Shown: positions 17,662 to 29,760 of the stretch, piece by piece
How positions within the stretch are numbered: position 1 is the first letter of the stretch
Layout: each line of letters begins with the position of its first letter
Origin: Glaciimonas sp.
GTDB lineage: Bacteria; Pseudomonadota; Gammaproteobacteria; Burkholderiales; Burkholderiaceae_D
DNA: 64,000 bases
Assembly: GCA_012927625.1 (NCBI GenBank)
Contig: JABBOV010000022.1
Location: 1 to 64,000, forward strand
Reading direction: 5' to 3'
Position numbers and translations under genes: made by a program
Notes under the pieces: generated by a model
Seen by the model: the letters and a program-made list of their open reading frames with translations, nothing else
What the model was told of the DNA's origin: nothing
Databases searched by the model: none

Positions 17662-18502
17662 CATTTCACCACCCCAGGCCACCATGGTAGCCCCGCATAT
17701 CCTGTTGGTGAACCACTTCAAGGCGCTCAAGCTGCCAACCTTCGCCCGCGAGTATGAGAAGGTCGGGGCCGACTGCGCGCGTGAAGGCGTGGATTACCCG
17801 CGCTATCTGCTGCGGCTGTGCGAACTGGAACGCCTCGACCGCGAACGGCGCACCATGGAGCGGCGTATCCGGCAAGCCAAATTCCCGGCCACCAAGAGTT
17901 TCGATACCTTCGACTTCCTGGCCATGCCGACCCTGAACAAATCCTTGGTGCTGGAACTGGCGCGTTGCGAATGGATTGACAAGCGCGAGAACATCATCGC
18001 GCTGGGTCCTTCGGGAGTCGGCAAGACCCATATCGCGCTCGCCCTCGGCCTGGCCGCCTGCCAGAAAGGATACAGCGTCGCGTTCACAGGTGCGGCGTCG
18101 CTGGTGCACGAACTGATGGAAGCGCGCGATGAGAGACGACTGCGCGCTTTGCAAAGGCAGTTGGCTAACGTGAAGCTGCTGATTGTCGATGAACTGGGTT
18201 ATGTGCCGTTTAGCGCTGTCGGCGCGGAATTGCTGTTCGAAGTGCTCAGCCGTCGTTATGAACAGGGCGCCACGCTGGTGACATCGAATCTGCCGTTTGA
18301 CGAGTGGACCAGCGTGCTGGGCTCGGAACGATTAACCGGCGCCTTGCTCGACCGTCTCACGCATCACGTCCATATCCTGGAAATGAACGGCGAATCGTAT
18401 CGCTTGGCGACCAGCAAGAAACGGCAAAAGATGAACGCTAAATCAAACGCCCAACGTGAGAAAGGAGAGCCCGGTTCGGAAAACACCGATGCCACGTCTT
18501 GA
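17651..18502 (+). CDS. istB: IS21 helper ATPase IstB
   Basis: 283 residues. Walker A GPSGVGKTH (residues about 118-126) and Walker B LLIVDELGY mark the AAA+ transposition helper that selects targets and stimulates IstA. The C-terminal 25 residues (NAKSNAQREKGEPGSEN...) extend beyond the conserved domain. The start overlaps the istA end, as in most IS21 elements. Confidence 0.95.
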   Translation: MNTDISPPQATMVAPHILLVNHFKALKLPTFAREYEKVGADCAREGVDYPRYLLRLCELERLDRERRTMERRIRQAKFPATKSFDTFDFLAMPTLNKSLVLELARCEWIDKRENIIALGPSGVGKTHIALALGLAACQKGYSVAFTGAASLVHELMEARDERRLRALQRQLANVKLLIVDELGYVPFSAVGAELLFEVLSRRYEQGATLVTSNLPFDEWTSVLGSERLTGALLDRLTHHVHILEMNGESYRLATSKKRQKMNAKSNAQREKGEPGSENTDATS

Positions 18503-18656
18503 GGAAACGGGCTGCGCTGCGCTGCGCCCGTGACCCCATGACTGCCAGGCAGTCATGGTGGTATTGAAGAGAAAAAGCCAGGGCCTGGACGGCTCTATTT
18601 ATTAATCCGGATTGGTACACTTTTAACGCGCCATTTGGTACACGTTTATCCCGGCA

Positions 18657-18730
18657 TTGACAGATATATGATCATTTCTGAAAAATAGACTTATCTTCGT
18701 CGTTGGATGGCTTAGATAAGATATATGCAT
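18657..18730 (-). pseudogene. N-terminal stub of IS21-split gene
   Basis: ATG at 18730 opens a frame (MHISYLSHPTTKISLFFRN...) that stays open for 24 codons to the IS end at 18657. It starts 13 bp after the methyltransferase stop. Precise removal of the 2610-bp IS keeps frame with the frame at 16046-15413. No clear ribosome site is visible, so coupling to the upstream gene would be needed. Confidence 0.45.
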
Positions 18731-18742
18731 AACGTTAAAAGG

Positions 18743-22442
<3,700 letters not shown>

Positions 22443-22446
<4 letters not shown>

Positions 22447-22643
22447 AATGTTGGTTTCCGAATGTTGTCAAATAACACGTCCTGTTTGAGGGTGGTGACC
22501 TCGCCTCTCCCGCAATAGCCCCGAATCATCATCTCGATCATGTTAGCGATGCTTCTATGCTCTTGGTCGGCGAAGGCACGCAGAACTTCTTTGATGGCAG
22601 GATCTATTCTGACGGTTAATGTGGCTGTTTTTGCATTAGCCAT
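22443..22643 (-). CDS. Ribbon-helix-helix (CopG-like) regulator
   Basis: 66 residues from ATG 22643 (MANAKTATLTVRIDP...). TATLTVRIDPAIKEVLRAFADQEHRSIANMIEMMIRGY is a ribbon-helix-helix fold: a short beta strand, then two helices. The longer frame upstream runs through the operator repeats and is not coding. First gene of the coupled nuclease-helicase/methyltransferase operon. It probably represses its own promoter through the 8-bp repeats at 22657-22699, delaying restriction until methylation is established; that is inference. Confidence 0.8.
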
Positions 22644-22656
22644 TTTTGCTCCTAGA

Positions 22657-22699
22657 ATGTACTGGTGTACTGATGTACTGATGCACTGCGTATGTACTG
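22657..22699. promoter_or_regulatory. Tandem 8-bp operator repeats
   Basis: Four head-to-tail octamers of RTGYACTG (22657-22664, 22665-22672, 22673-22680, 22681-22688), then a fifth at 22692-22699 after 3 bp. Four of the five carry the palindromic core GTAC. They lie 14-56 bp upstream of the RHH start, where an autoregulatory RHH protein would bind cooperatively as stacked dimers. Confidence 0.7.
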
Positions 22700-23040
22700 C
22701 GCTCACAATGTGCCGGACTATACGGGATTTAGGGTGAGGCGTACAGCAAAGAGGAGGATCGATCCATGACACGCCAAACCTGCTGAGAGGTCCTGCTGCA
22801 ACGCGCCGAACCAGTTGCGAAAATAATTTTTATTGACTGCAAAGTGTTGGCTGCCAAGGTTTTTTTTGTGTGCGTCGTCCGATAGCTTCATAGGAACCGG
22901 TGATTTGAAAGTCAGGCTATTGCCCGCAATGGCGTGAGTGACCGTTAAGAGTTAAAGATCAGTGGGGCAAGATTCTTGAAGTAGACGACAAGACCGGAAA
23001 TGGACCGGACACGAGGACTGTGTGTCCCACAAACAAAAAA
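22700..23040. other. Gene-free spacer between two island modules
   Basis: About 340 bp upstream of the RHH operon. It should hold that operon's promoter next to the operator repeats, but no clear -35/-10 pair could be fixed. No coding frame has a recognisable domain. The far end meets the tRNA-Phe remnant and its terminator. Confidence 0.4.
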
Positions 23041-23060
23041 GCCAACCGGTGATGGTTGGC
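23041..23060 (-). terminator. Terminator following the tRNA-Phe remnant
   Basis: GCCAACC (23041-23047) and GGTTGGC (23054-23060) form a 7-bp stem with a 6-nt loop. On the minus strand it is followed by TTTTTTG. It stands 20 bp beyond the CCA end of the tRNA-Phe fragment, like the terminators beside the tRNA-Leu copies. Confidence 0.7.
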
Positions 23061-23079
23061 ATTTCGTAAGGTCATTTTT

Positions 23080-23126
23080 TGGTGGCCCGGGGCGGAATCG
23101 AACCACCGACACAAGGATTTTCAATC
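23080..23126 (-). repeat. tRNA-Phe 3' remnant (old att site)
   Basis: On the minus strand, 47 nt from GATTGAAAATCC through GTGTCGGTGGTTCGATTCC to CCA match the anticodon arm, T-arm and acceptor end of tRNA-Phe. The match breaks at 23127, where the 5' half should continue. This is the scar left by an element that integrates at a tRNA-Phe gene. No second copy occurs in the window. Confidence 0.75.
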
Positions 23127-23215
23127 ATCGGCTCGACAGACAGAAAATCTTTGTAAGGTCAGAGTTTCGAATTTGATTGCAAAAACACCAATTCTCGCGA
23201 ATCAAGGTTCAAAAT

Positions 23216-24157
23216 TTATTGAACAGGAATACATACCGATTCCCCCGCAAGGCCAGCGGCCTTTCCGTCCAGCTTTTCCTTGAGACTTGGCTTGGCCTTG
23301 GCGACATACGTGATAGTACTTCCATTTCCGCTGCCGCAATCACCGCTACCATCAGATGCGGGAAAGAACTCTTCAACAATATCGAAATTTTCCTCCTCGC
23401 TATCCTCAAAAGCTCCATTGCTGAAACCCTGACTACCTGCAGCATCCAGAGCAATCTGGTCGTATCCGCCCGCCTTGCGCCTGACATCGTTTTCCCTGGC
23501 TTCTGCAATAGCCTCTTCAAGCGTCATGCCTTCCCTGACAGTCAAATCCACATAGTAGATCGCAGAACGATGGCTCATGGTGGTGCTTTTGCCCCGCAGC
23601 CGCAATTCCAATGGCAGGCACGCCAGCAAATTTCCGGAAACCGCCTGGTAATAACTGAGCCGTGCTGCCAGACTGCGAATGCTGTTAAAGCCGGTAGTCC
23701 TGAAGATGAAAGTACCCACTTCATCCTCGTCACCGATCTTCACGTTCAATCTGCCATAAGGCTTGCACAGACCGCCCCTTGCAAGCTCGCAACTATCCGG
23801 CGAAGGACACGGCAGCGATTGCACCCCGGACTCCGTATAGCGCCTGCACATCTCTCCATTGCCAACACATAGTGGCCGGCCAGTTTGTCGATCGAACAGG
23901 CTGTACTCGGCCCGTAAATTCAAATCCGGATCGTTGAACAACACACGAACCGGAATCGAGCGGATCTTGCCATTGCTGGACGCCTTGCGCAGTTCTTCGT
24001 CAAGCGGATGATTCACCCAGCCATCGCGGTTCTGTACCTGCGACGTGACCGTAAACTGGTCGTCTTTTTCCGGCAAGCGTTTGCCGTTTTTCTCGACGAT
24101 TCTGCCGATGGATATGCGCCCGAGTATCGGCGGCGTGATTGCAAGTCCTTTGATCAT
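23216..24157 (-). CDS. RDF-like / 'hydrolase or metal-binding' island protein
   Basis: 313 residues; ATG 24157 with AAGGAG. The N-terminus (MIKGLAITPPILGRISIG, then EKDDQFTVTSQVQ) is a conserved family on conjugative islands, annotated as hydrolase or metal-binding and related to phiC31 gp3-type recombination directionality factors. A Cys-rich stretch (CVGNGEMC, then LPCPSPDSC and LCKPYG, residues about 97-133) could bind zinc. GTFIFRTTGFNSIRSLAARL is the most conserved block. The C-terminal 70 residues are acidic and probably disordered. It is the last gene of a block with yqaJ and DUF932. Confidence 0.75.
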   Translation of the reverse strand: MIKGLAITPPILGRISIGRIVEKNGKRLPEKDDQFTVTSQVQNRDGWVNHPLDEELRKASSNGKIRSIPVRVLFNDPDLNLRAEYSLFDRQTGRPLCVGNGEMCRRYTESGVQSLPCPSPDSCELARGGLCKPYGRLNVKIGDEDEVGTFIFRTTGFNSIRSLAARLSYYQAVSGNLLACLPLELRLRGKSTTMSHRSAIYYVDLTVREGMTLEEAIAEARENDVRRKAGGYDQIALDAAGSQGFSNGAFEDSEEENFDIVEEFFPASDGSGDCGSGNGSTITYVAKAKPSLKEKLDGKAAGLAGESVCIPVQ

Positions 24158-24218
24158 TGCTTTCTCCTTGAAATAAAAAAATAGAAAAATAAAAAATAGA
24201 AAATTGGAAAAATAAAAA

Positions 24219-24247
24219 GCCTGCCCATGGTTTTCGCCAGTGCAGGC
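24219..24247 (-). terminator. Terminator after the YqaJ gene
   Basis: GCCTGC (24219-24224) and GCAGGC (24242-24247) with a 17-nt loop. On the minus strand the stem is followed by TTTTTATTTTTCC. It separates the YqaJ gene from the RDF-like gene, which has its own ribosome site after an A-rich spacer. Confidence 0.6.
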
Positions 24248-24304
24248 AATACGAACAACCCGTTTGGACGGGCATGGACTTCCGTGCAGTGCAGGAAAGC
24301 GTAA

Positions 24305-25306
24305 CTACACGTTGACAAGGAACCGACGTGAACCGGGCCGAATCAGGGGATAGGTAGACAACAGCTCAGGCTGTTCTTTCAGTAACGTGGCGACATCCAG
24401 ACCGAGCCCATCTTTCGATCTTTTCCACGATACTTCGCCGGTTTCAAACCGGGCCCTGCTGGCGTCACCCATGCATTGCTGGATGCGCTGCTTCAGCTCC
24501 GCTTCAATTTTTTCACGACTGGCGATGTCGTCCCGCACCGTCACCAGGTCCGCAAATGCTGATGACATGTCGCGGTCATCGGTAAGGTCCAGCGTATTGC
24601 CCCGATCCTGCGGATACAAGCATTGCAAAGCCTTGGCGGCAGAGTCAGAGCCATCGGCGGGTGGTGGCAAGTCGGTTTCAACGTAGCGCCAGAATTGCCG
24701 CTCCAGTTCGATCAGACGTGCAATCAATGCATCGTCACGTTCGATGCGATGGATACGAATTTCCTGACCACACACCAGAACGCACACGTCCGCAGCGATC
24801 TTGTTGGTGACCGCCAGTTGATGCTGCACCTGGAGAACCACATATTCCGGTACCCCATCCCGCCACAACCGTGAACCGAATTCTCCAGCCGTCTTGCACT
24901 CAAGAATCTGCACCTCATTTGATCCCACCACCGTGTAGTCCAGATTGGCCAGCATCCATGCGTGGTCCGGGTTCGGGTGCTGCAATACTGCATTGACACG
25001 CCTTACGCGATTCCCGGAACGCTTCGTATAGTGGGCCGCCACGATAGGTTCCAGCAATGAGCCCCAATACATCGGGCTAGTCTCGTCGCTCGGATCGATC
25101 TTCGGCAAGGCGTCATCACGTCCGGTCTTGATCATCCAGAGTTCCAGCTGTGACTGGTACGGATTGAGACCCACCGCCGCTGCAGCATCGCTGCTGCCAA
25201 TGCCGCCCTTGCGTACGTTGAGCCAGTCGGCCCGGCTTAACTCTTTAGTGGACACCAACCGTAAAGCTGGGCGGTGGGCTTTTACTGCAATCGCTGTGTT
25301 GCGCAT
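24305..25306 (-). CDS. YqaJ-type viral recombinase nuclease
   Basis: 333 residues of the YqaJ/lambda-Exo exonuclease superfamily. GIGSSDAAAAVGLNPY (about 36-51) is the family opening, LDYTVVG...ILECKTA holds the catalytic Asp and ExK, and VVLQVQHQLAV is the following helix. Such enzymes process double-strand ends for single-strand annealing in phages and integrative elements. The C-terminal part has a coiled-coil (DIASREKIEAELKQRIQQ). It lies between DUF932 and the RDF-like gene, an order shared with conjugative islands. Confidence 0.85.
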   Translation of the reverse strand: MRNTAIAVKAHRPALRLVSTKELSRADWLNVRKGGIGSSDAAAAVGLNPYQSQLELWMIKTGRDDALPKIDPSDETSPMYWGSLLEPIVAAHYTKRSGNRVRRVNAVLQHPNPDHAWMLANLDYTVVGSNEVQILECKTAGEFGSRLWRDGVPEYVVLQVQHQLAVTNKIAADVCVLVCGQEIRIHRIERDDALIARLIELERQFWRYVETDLPPPADGSDSAAKALQCLYPQDRGNTLDLTDDRDMSSAFADLVTVRDDIASREKIEAELKQRIQQCMGDASRARFETGEVSWKRSKDGLGLDVATLLKEQPELLSTYPLIRPGSRRFLVNV

Positions 25307-25330
25307 GATGTCGCTCCTTCAAATAAAAAA

Positions 25331-25357
25331 ACCCGGCCAGCCAAAGCTGTACCGGGT
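25331..25357 (-). terminator. Terminator between DUF932 and YqaJ genes
   Basis: ACCCGG (25331-25336) and CCGGGT (25352-25357) enclose an inner CAGC-CAAA-GCTG stem. On the minus strand TTTTTTTATTT follows. It should end or attenuate the DUF932 transcript ahead of the YqaJ gene. Confidence 0.65.
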
Positions 25358-25437
25358 CAGGGGGGTGGGAGTTATCAGTTTCTTGTGCCCATAAACGCCC
25401 AAAGACACTTATTGTTTTTTACCTTTTTTTATCTCAA

Positions 25438-26397
25438 CTACGTTGCCATCATCAAAGCCTGGTCGAGCGCCTTTTGCTTGAGTGCTGCGCCTTGTCCGAA
25501 CCATGCCGATTCCAGACGGTGATCGACGCTTCTGGCACGACGCTCATGGTCGACAAACTCGGTAACCGCATTGAGCAAGCCAAACGCGGTTCCCTTGGAC
25601 GAGGCCAGTTCCGCGCCCATGCCATGTCCTTCAAACAGCGCTATTGCTTTCTTCATGGCGCGCTCGTTGGTGGGACCCGTCGCCGTTTTTGATTGGTCGG
25701 TGAACACCCGCAAAAAGTAGTTGAATGCTTCGTTGGATTTGACCTTCCGTTCGCTGAGTCCCTTCATGCGATACATGAAGCCTTCCCAGGACGATACCGA
25801 GATCCCCAGTTGCTTCTTGACTGCTTGCGGATCAAAGCTGGTGTTGTGCGGCACTTTGACCGCGCCGTTGCTGCCAGTCAGTGCGACTGCCAGCGTGTTG
25901 TTGCACACCACCCGGATTGCCGTGAATTGGGCCGTGGTTGCCAAGGTGCCGTCACAGGCGGTAGCGAGCAGCACATACGCGTTCGTCACGTCATTGCCCT
26001 TGAGCGTGGACGACTGCCCGGTTCTTGCCAGCGCCCAGATCTTGCGACCCCCTTTGAGGATTCCGGCAGTTTCCAGTTCGAACCCGGAGATTTCGGTCAG
26101 GTCCCGATAGAATTCCAGAATGTCACGGGGCTGCACTACCTGGTAGCGTTGGCTGACCACCGACAACGGTGCATTGGTGTCGGAACGAAACAGCACTTTG
26201 TTCTCAGGAAAAGACATGATTGCGCCGAGACTGCCGGCACTTTCCGTCATGAAGCGTACCGGCGCTTCCCGGATTTGCCAGTCCATGCCAGCTTGTCTGG
26301 CCCAGACTTCGAGCGGTTGATGGGCGGTAAGCTGGTTGCCCAGACCATGCCAAGGGGTGGAGCCGACATACGCCATTGTTTCAACAAGATGTGCCAT
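25438..26397 (-). CDS. DUF932 phage/plasmid-like protein
   Basis: 319 residues. It opens with TPWHGLGNQLTAHQPLEVWARQAGMDW and contains PLSVVSQRYQVVQPRDILEFYRDL, the signature of the DUF932 (TIGR03299) family. Members accompany recombination genes on phages, plasmids and islands; the biochemical role is not established. ATCDGTLATTAQFTAIRVVCNNTL is the other conserved block. It forms a minus-strand series with YqaJ and the RDF-like protein. Confidence 0.85.
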   Translation of the reverse strand: MAHLVETMAYVGSTPWHGLGNQLTAHQPLEVWARQAGMDWQIREAPVRFMTESAGSLGAIMSFPENKVLFRSDTNAPLSVVSQRYQVVQPRDILEFYRDLTEISGFELETAGILKGGRKIWALARTGQSSTLKGNDVTNAYVLLATACDGTLATTAQFTAIRVVCNNTLAVALTGSNGAVKVPHNTSFDPQAVKKQLGISVSSWEGFMYRMKGLSERKVKSNEAFNYFLRVFTDQSKTATGPTNERAMKKAIALFEGHGMGAELASSKGTAFGLLNAVTEFVDHERRARSVDHRLESAWFGQGAALKQKALDQALMMAT

Positions 26398-26684
26398 GGG
26401 GTACTTCCTTTCGTTTGGTATGCACGTGACAATGCCGCTGCGTGAAAACAGCAGGAGCTAGCGGTGTGCGTGGGGTGGGTAAAAAAGTGAGGTGCTGCGA
26501 GAGGGGTTTTACGGATTACGAAAATACGGGTAAGACAAGGACAACAAGATCAAGATAAATCAGATTGCAGTCGTGACCGGCGTGGTGACTGTGCATTGAC
26601 TGAATTCATGCAGGGGATATTACTGCGAGGGATGTATCAATACAGCGAGTGATGTACCAATGCAGCTGCGATTGCGTCGGTCTT

Positions 26685-27056
26685 TCAGCTGCGTTTCTTG
26701 CTGAAGGTGTAATCGCACTCCAGGCAATGATGGTTGTCCAACACATTGTCATCGACAACTTCGCCAAGCTTCGCGCCTGCTGCGCAACCTACGGCACCAC
26801 CGAAAAGCCCTCCTAAAATAGCGCCGGCAATGCCACCGATAGCTGCGCCAACGGGACCGGCAATCAAGCCGGCAGCAGCGCCTATTTCAGCACCGCTCAT
26901 GACGCCCGTTGCGCCGCTGGCAGCTCCGGCCACGGTACCAATGGTGCCGCCTGTTTTTTTAGCGTGGTTTCTGGTTTCAATCCGCTCCGATTGGCATTGT
27001 GGGCATGTGAGCGTCATTGGGTAATACGCATTGGGTGAAACGTCAGTTCCTTGCAT
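26685..27056 (-). CDS. Zinc-ribbon and glycine-zipper membrane protein
   Basis: 123 residues from ATG 27056, which has GGAG at good distance. CPQC at residues about 18-21 and CLEC near 112 form a split zinc ribbon. In between lies an 80-residue Gly/Ala-rich segment (GTVAGAASGATG..., then GPVGAAIGGIAGAILGGLFGG), a glycine-zipper pattern that packs in membranes. Found with the DUF932/YqaJ block in integrative elements. No activity is known to me. Confidence 0.6.
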   Translation of the reverse strand: MQGTDVSPNAYYPMTLTCPQCQSERIETRNHAKKTGGTIGTVAGAASGATGVMSGAEIGAAAGLIAGPVGAAIGGIAGAILGGLFGGAVGCAAGAKLGEVVDDNVLDNHHCLECDYTFSKKRS

Positions 27057-27139
27057 GGTGACTCCTTGTGGAATGGTGTTTGAATGAAAAAAGAGAATGT
27101 TGCGTTAGAGGAAATAGTGCCAATAAAAAAATACGCGAA

Positions 27140-27496
27140 CTAATGCATTGCAACTGGGCTTGCCCGGCTACCGAGTAACTTGCGTAATTTCCATACCCGG
27201 GCGAGCGTAATGGCAAACAGGATAAGCAGCGATAGCGTCGCCAGATCCATATCAACCTCGACCTCATCGCCAATGGCGATCACGCCATAAGCCACAAACG
27301 ATATTGCAAAGTAGATGCTGCTGCGTAAATAACTGCGTGCATTCTTGCGTGCTATGGTCTTTGCCAGTACGGGACGCGTTTTAAGCGCTTCATGCAAGTC
27401 CTGTACGTGCTTTGCTTTGAAGACAGGATAAAACATGACGATCACCAAAGTCGCGATGATGGCATTGAACAGCATGAAAAAGATATTGTGGTCCAT
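27140..27496 (-). CDS. Small membrane protein
   Basis: 118 residues with three probable transmembrane helices: residues about 5-27 (FFMLFNAIIATLVIVMFYPVF), 60-75 (YFAISFVAYGVIAIG) and 82-100 (MDLATLSLLILFAITLARVW). A basic stretch (KTIARKNARSYLR) follows the first. I recognise no family. It is the first gene of the minus-strand block leading to DUF932. Confidence 0.5.
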   Translation of the reverse strand: MDHNIFFMLFNAIIATLVIVMFYPVFKAKHVQDLHEALKTRPVLAKTIARKNARSYLRSSIYFAISFVAYGVIAIGDEVEVDMDLATLSLLILFAITLARVWKLRKLLGSRASPVAMH

Positions 27497-27781
27497 GGGA
27501 TTCCTTGTGTTTGCCTGTTTAAAAATTGAACATATTTATTCGTAATTAATGTGATTAAGCAGCGATTAAACAGTGGCAATTGTTTAATCACACTAAAGGA
27601 ATATATGGGTGAAATTATTTTCAATCGAGGTTCATGACGGCATAAAGAGCAAGGAATTAACCTTGCCATTTATGCCTTCTCCAAAGATATTTTTTTTCAG
27701 TTTTTATTTACTTTATTCCGCTACGTATATAATAAAAACGTAATTTATAATTTAAATATACTTAAACTGGAAACTGAAGAA

Positions 27782-28072
27782 ATGACCACATACAAAGAGT
27801 TGCAAGCCAAAATCAAAGAATTGCAACAACAGGCAGATGAGATGCGTCAAAAAGAAAGCGCAACCGCCATTACTGAGATAAAAGCCAAGATGCAGGAATA
27901 TGGCATTACTGCTGTCGATTTAGGTATCACGAGTAAGAAGAAAATCGCAAATATACGACCAGCAGTAAAAGCAAAATACCGCAACGATGCTACAGGCGAA
28001 ACGTGGTCTGGCCGTGGCATGGCACCGAAGTGGATAGCGGGTAAGGACAGAGATCAGTTTTTGATTAAGTAA
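27782..28072 (+). CDS. H-NS family nucleoid protein
   Basis: 96 residues. The N-terminal half is a coiled-coil (KELQAKIKELQQQADEMRQKE). The C-terminus has RNDATGETWSGRGMAPKWI, the DNA-binding loop of H-NS/Bv3F-type proteins of beta- and gammaproteobacteria. It would bind AT-rich DNA and silence the AT-rich island genes. Its own upstream region (27660-27780) is very AT-rich, which suits self-repression. Alternative: a stealth factor that limits fitness cost after transfer. Confidence 0.9.
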   Translation: MTTYKELQAKIKELQQQADEMRQKESATAITEIKAKMQEYGITAVDLGITSKKKIANIRPAVKAKYRNDATGETWSGRGMAPKWIAGKDRDQFLIK

Positions 28073-28200
28073 GGGCAGTGGCGCTGCCGATGGGATGGTG
28101 TTGTCTGTACAAGAAAGCGAGATGCCTGCTCAGTTGGCTAATATAAAAGGGTACTTTCGAAATCTCCTAACTGGGAGATTATCCCCCACACAGGTTACCC

Positions 28201-28635
28201 ATGAAAATGCATTGGTCTGTCACGCACTTGCTTTTTGGTGACAGATATAAAACGTTCAGATTTCGTGCCGCCTTTGTTCTGTACGTTTTGATTGTCGTAC
28301 TGGGATCAATCCCCGGCGCACGAGCAGATGTCGGTAGAGTCGCATCAGGGTTGGTCTTGCATGGCCTCGCCTATTCAATCATTACATTCCTTTTATTTAC
28401 TGGCTCCAATGGCCATCCAACCGGCAAAGCACTTAGGGCATGGTTAAGTGTTGCCATCATGGGAGCCTTGGATGAATTTGCGCAAAGTTTCTTTCCATAC
28501 CGGAATGCGGCAGTGGGCGACTGGGCGGTTGATGTGGCGGCGAGTTTCTTTACTGTTTTTTTATTATGGATATTCAGTTTAAAAAATACACCAACCGATT
28601 CGCTGCAACACGACAAAAAGGTAGGTGGTGAATAG
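28201..28635 (+). CDS. VanZ-like membrane protein
   Basis: 144 residues with about four hydrophobic helices. FVLYVLIVVLGSIPG, HGLAYSIITFLLF, IMGALDEFAQSFFPYRNAAVGDWAVDVAASFF match the VanZ/phosphotransbutyrylase-like family, with the DE..Q..FP.R....D signature. The biochemical role of this family is unclear outside teicoplanin resistance. It stands alone, 130 bp after the H-NS-like gene. Confidence 0.75.
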   Translation: MKMHWSVTHLLFGDRYKTFRFRAAFVLYVLIVVLGSIPGARADVGRVASGLVLHGLAYSIITFLLFTGSNGHPTGKALRAWLSVAIMGALDEFAQSFFPYRNAAVGDWAVDVAASFFTVFLLWIFSLKNTPTDSLQHDKKVGGE

Positions 28636-29051
28636 AAACCATTCGATTAGGCGTGACATGTTCATCTTGCCGTTTCGATTGTCATTCCTCTAATGATTGT
28701 AGGCGGACTAGGACGTTAAACTCTTATTGTTTAACCATTCGACACAGTTGAATATTATATGGAGTTTTTTTAAATTCAAACAAGAATTGGTTGTGTAGAG
28801 CATAGATCAGACACAAAACTGCCCGCGGACCGAAGCTTGCCGATGGTTAATTGCAGAAACGTAGCCATGTAGGTTTTACCGATCTCCAGCAGTGTATTTT
28901 GCTTGTTGTTTCAATGGCAGAAAATGAACAGTCTAAAGACTAGTCAAATGTGTGGATTTGCCGGAGTGTTGGATATTCTGAACCAGATCCCAAACTGGAA
29001 ATAAATGAAGCACATTTTTCTGATAACCTGAACAAACTATATATGATCAAA
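28636..29051. other. Gene-free stretch
   Basis: About 415 bp between VanZ and the convergent NERD gene. No frame with recognisable protein, no strong hairpin and no repeat seen. Confidence 0.4.
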
Positions 29052-29738
29052 TCAGTTGTGAGCCATATAGCGGCAAGCAGGGAATTTTGAACACCCATAA
29101 AACTGTGCACCTACGTTATGCCCTTTTTTTGCAGTTCTTAGTACCAACGCGCTTCCGCATTTTGGGCACTGGGTTTTGCTGGAGAATCGTTCCTTCAGGT
29201 CCTCGACATGCTGGCTTCGGGTCCCCCAAGTCTGTGGAAGCATACCGGCCCTGATCGCGATAACATGTTGTTGAACTTCCGCCTCAGAGAACTGTACTTG
29301 CTTTTTGGATTTGAAGAAGGACAGGTATCCTTTGAGCAGTACATTGGATGGCATGGGGGTTTTAAACTCACACTCCCCCCAAAACATCACAAGAGAAAAT
29401 ATTTTATTGTGGTCGATACTTAGAAAATCGGATAGCGACTTGGTATGGCGGTAGTTTTGGTGCAGCGGATTTTGGAATTTGTATTTCTTGCCAAATAGAA
29501 CTTGCGTCCATTGGCGTCCATGTTCGTCGCCAAAAATCCAGCCTTTCATATTCTTTGCCTCAACTACAAAAATTCCATAGCGAGAGACAATCACATGGTC
29601 AATCTGTGTGGTGCCGTTGAATGTGGGGATGGTGACATTATTCAGGCTGATATAAATAGCCGAGTCGAGAAATAACTTATGCGCCAAGCTGGCTTGAGCT
29701 TCTCCAAACCATCCCTTGATCACAGAGATTAACGACAT
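29052..29738 (-). CDS. NERD nuclease-like protein with topoisomerase zinc ribbon
   Basis: 228 residues; start ATG 29738 chosen because GGGAG stands 8 nt before it. Residues about 35-75 (TTQIDHVIVSRYGIFVVEAKNMKGWIFG) are the NERD domain, a nuclease-related fold with the D...ExK pattern (DHVIV...EAKN). The C-terminus CPKCGSALVLRTAKKG...FYGCSKFPAC is a topoisomerase-I-type zinc ribbon. NERD proteins occur in defence islands. The IS5-family element sits 23 bp upstream of the start and has probably replaced the promoter. Confidence 0.85.
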   Translation of the reverse strand: MSLISVIKGWFGEAQASLAHKLFLDSAIYISLNNVTIPTFNGTTQIDHVIVSRYGIFVVEAKNMKGWIFGDEHGRQWTQVLFGKKYKFQNPLHQNYRHTKSLSDFLSIDHNKIFSLVMFWGECEFKTPMPSNVLLKGYLSFFKSKKQVQFSEAEVQQHVIAIRAGMLPQTWGTRSQHVEDLKERFSSKTQCPKCGSALVLRTAKKGHNVGAQFYGCSKFPACRYMAHN

Positions 29739-29760
29739 CGTTGCGACTCCCATTGATTAA

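Larger units (their letters stand above)
16047..18656. mobile_element. IS21-family insertion sequence
   Basis: A 2610-bp element with istA and istB. The ends are inverted repeats: TGCCGGGTTAAAAGTGTACCA at the left and, read inward from the right, TGCCGGGATAAACGTGTACCA. A second GTGTACCA copy lies internal to the right end, the multiple-terminal-repeat style of IS21. No target duplication is visible in the flanks, so either the ends extend a few bases differently or one flank was rearranged. It appears complete and sits inside an open frame. Confidence 0.9.

Noticed and set aside
16039-18664. Target-site duplication for the IS21 element
   Set aside because: Flanking 4-8 bp on each side do not match; ends were set from inverted repeats only.
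25693-26445. 250-codon plus-strand frame opposite DUF932
   Set aside because: Antisense to DUF932 with no protein-like motifs; a shadow frame.
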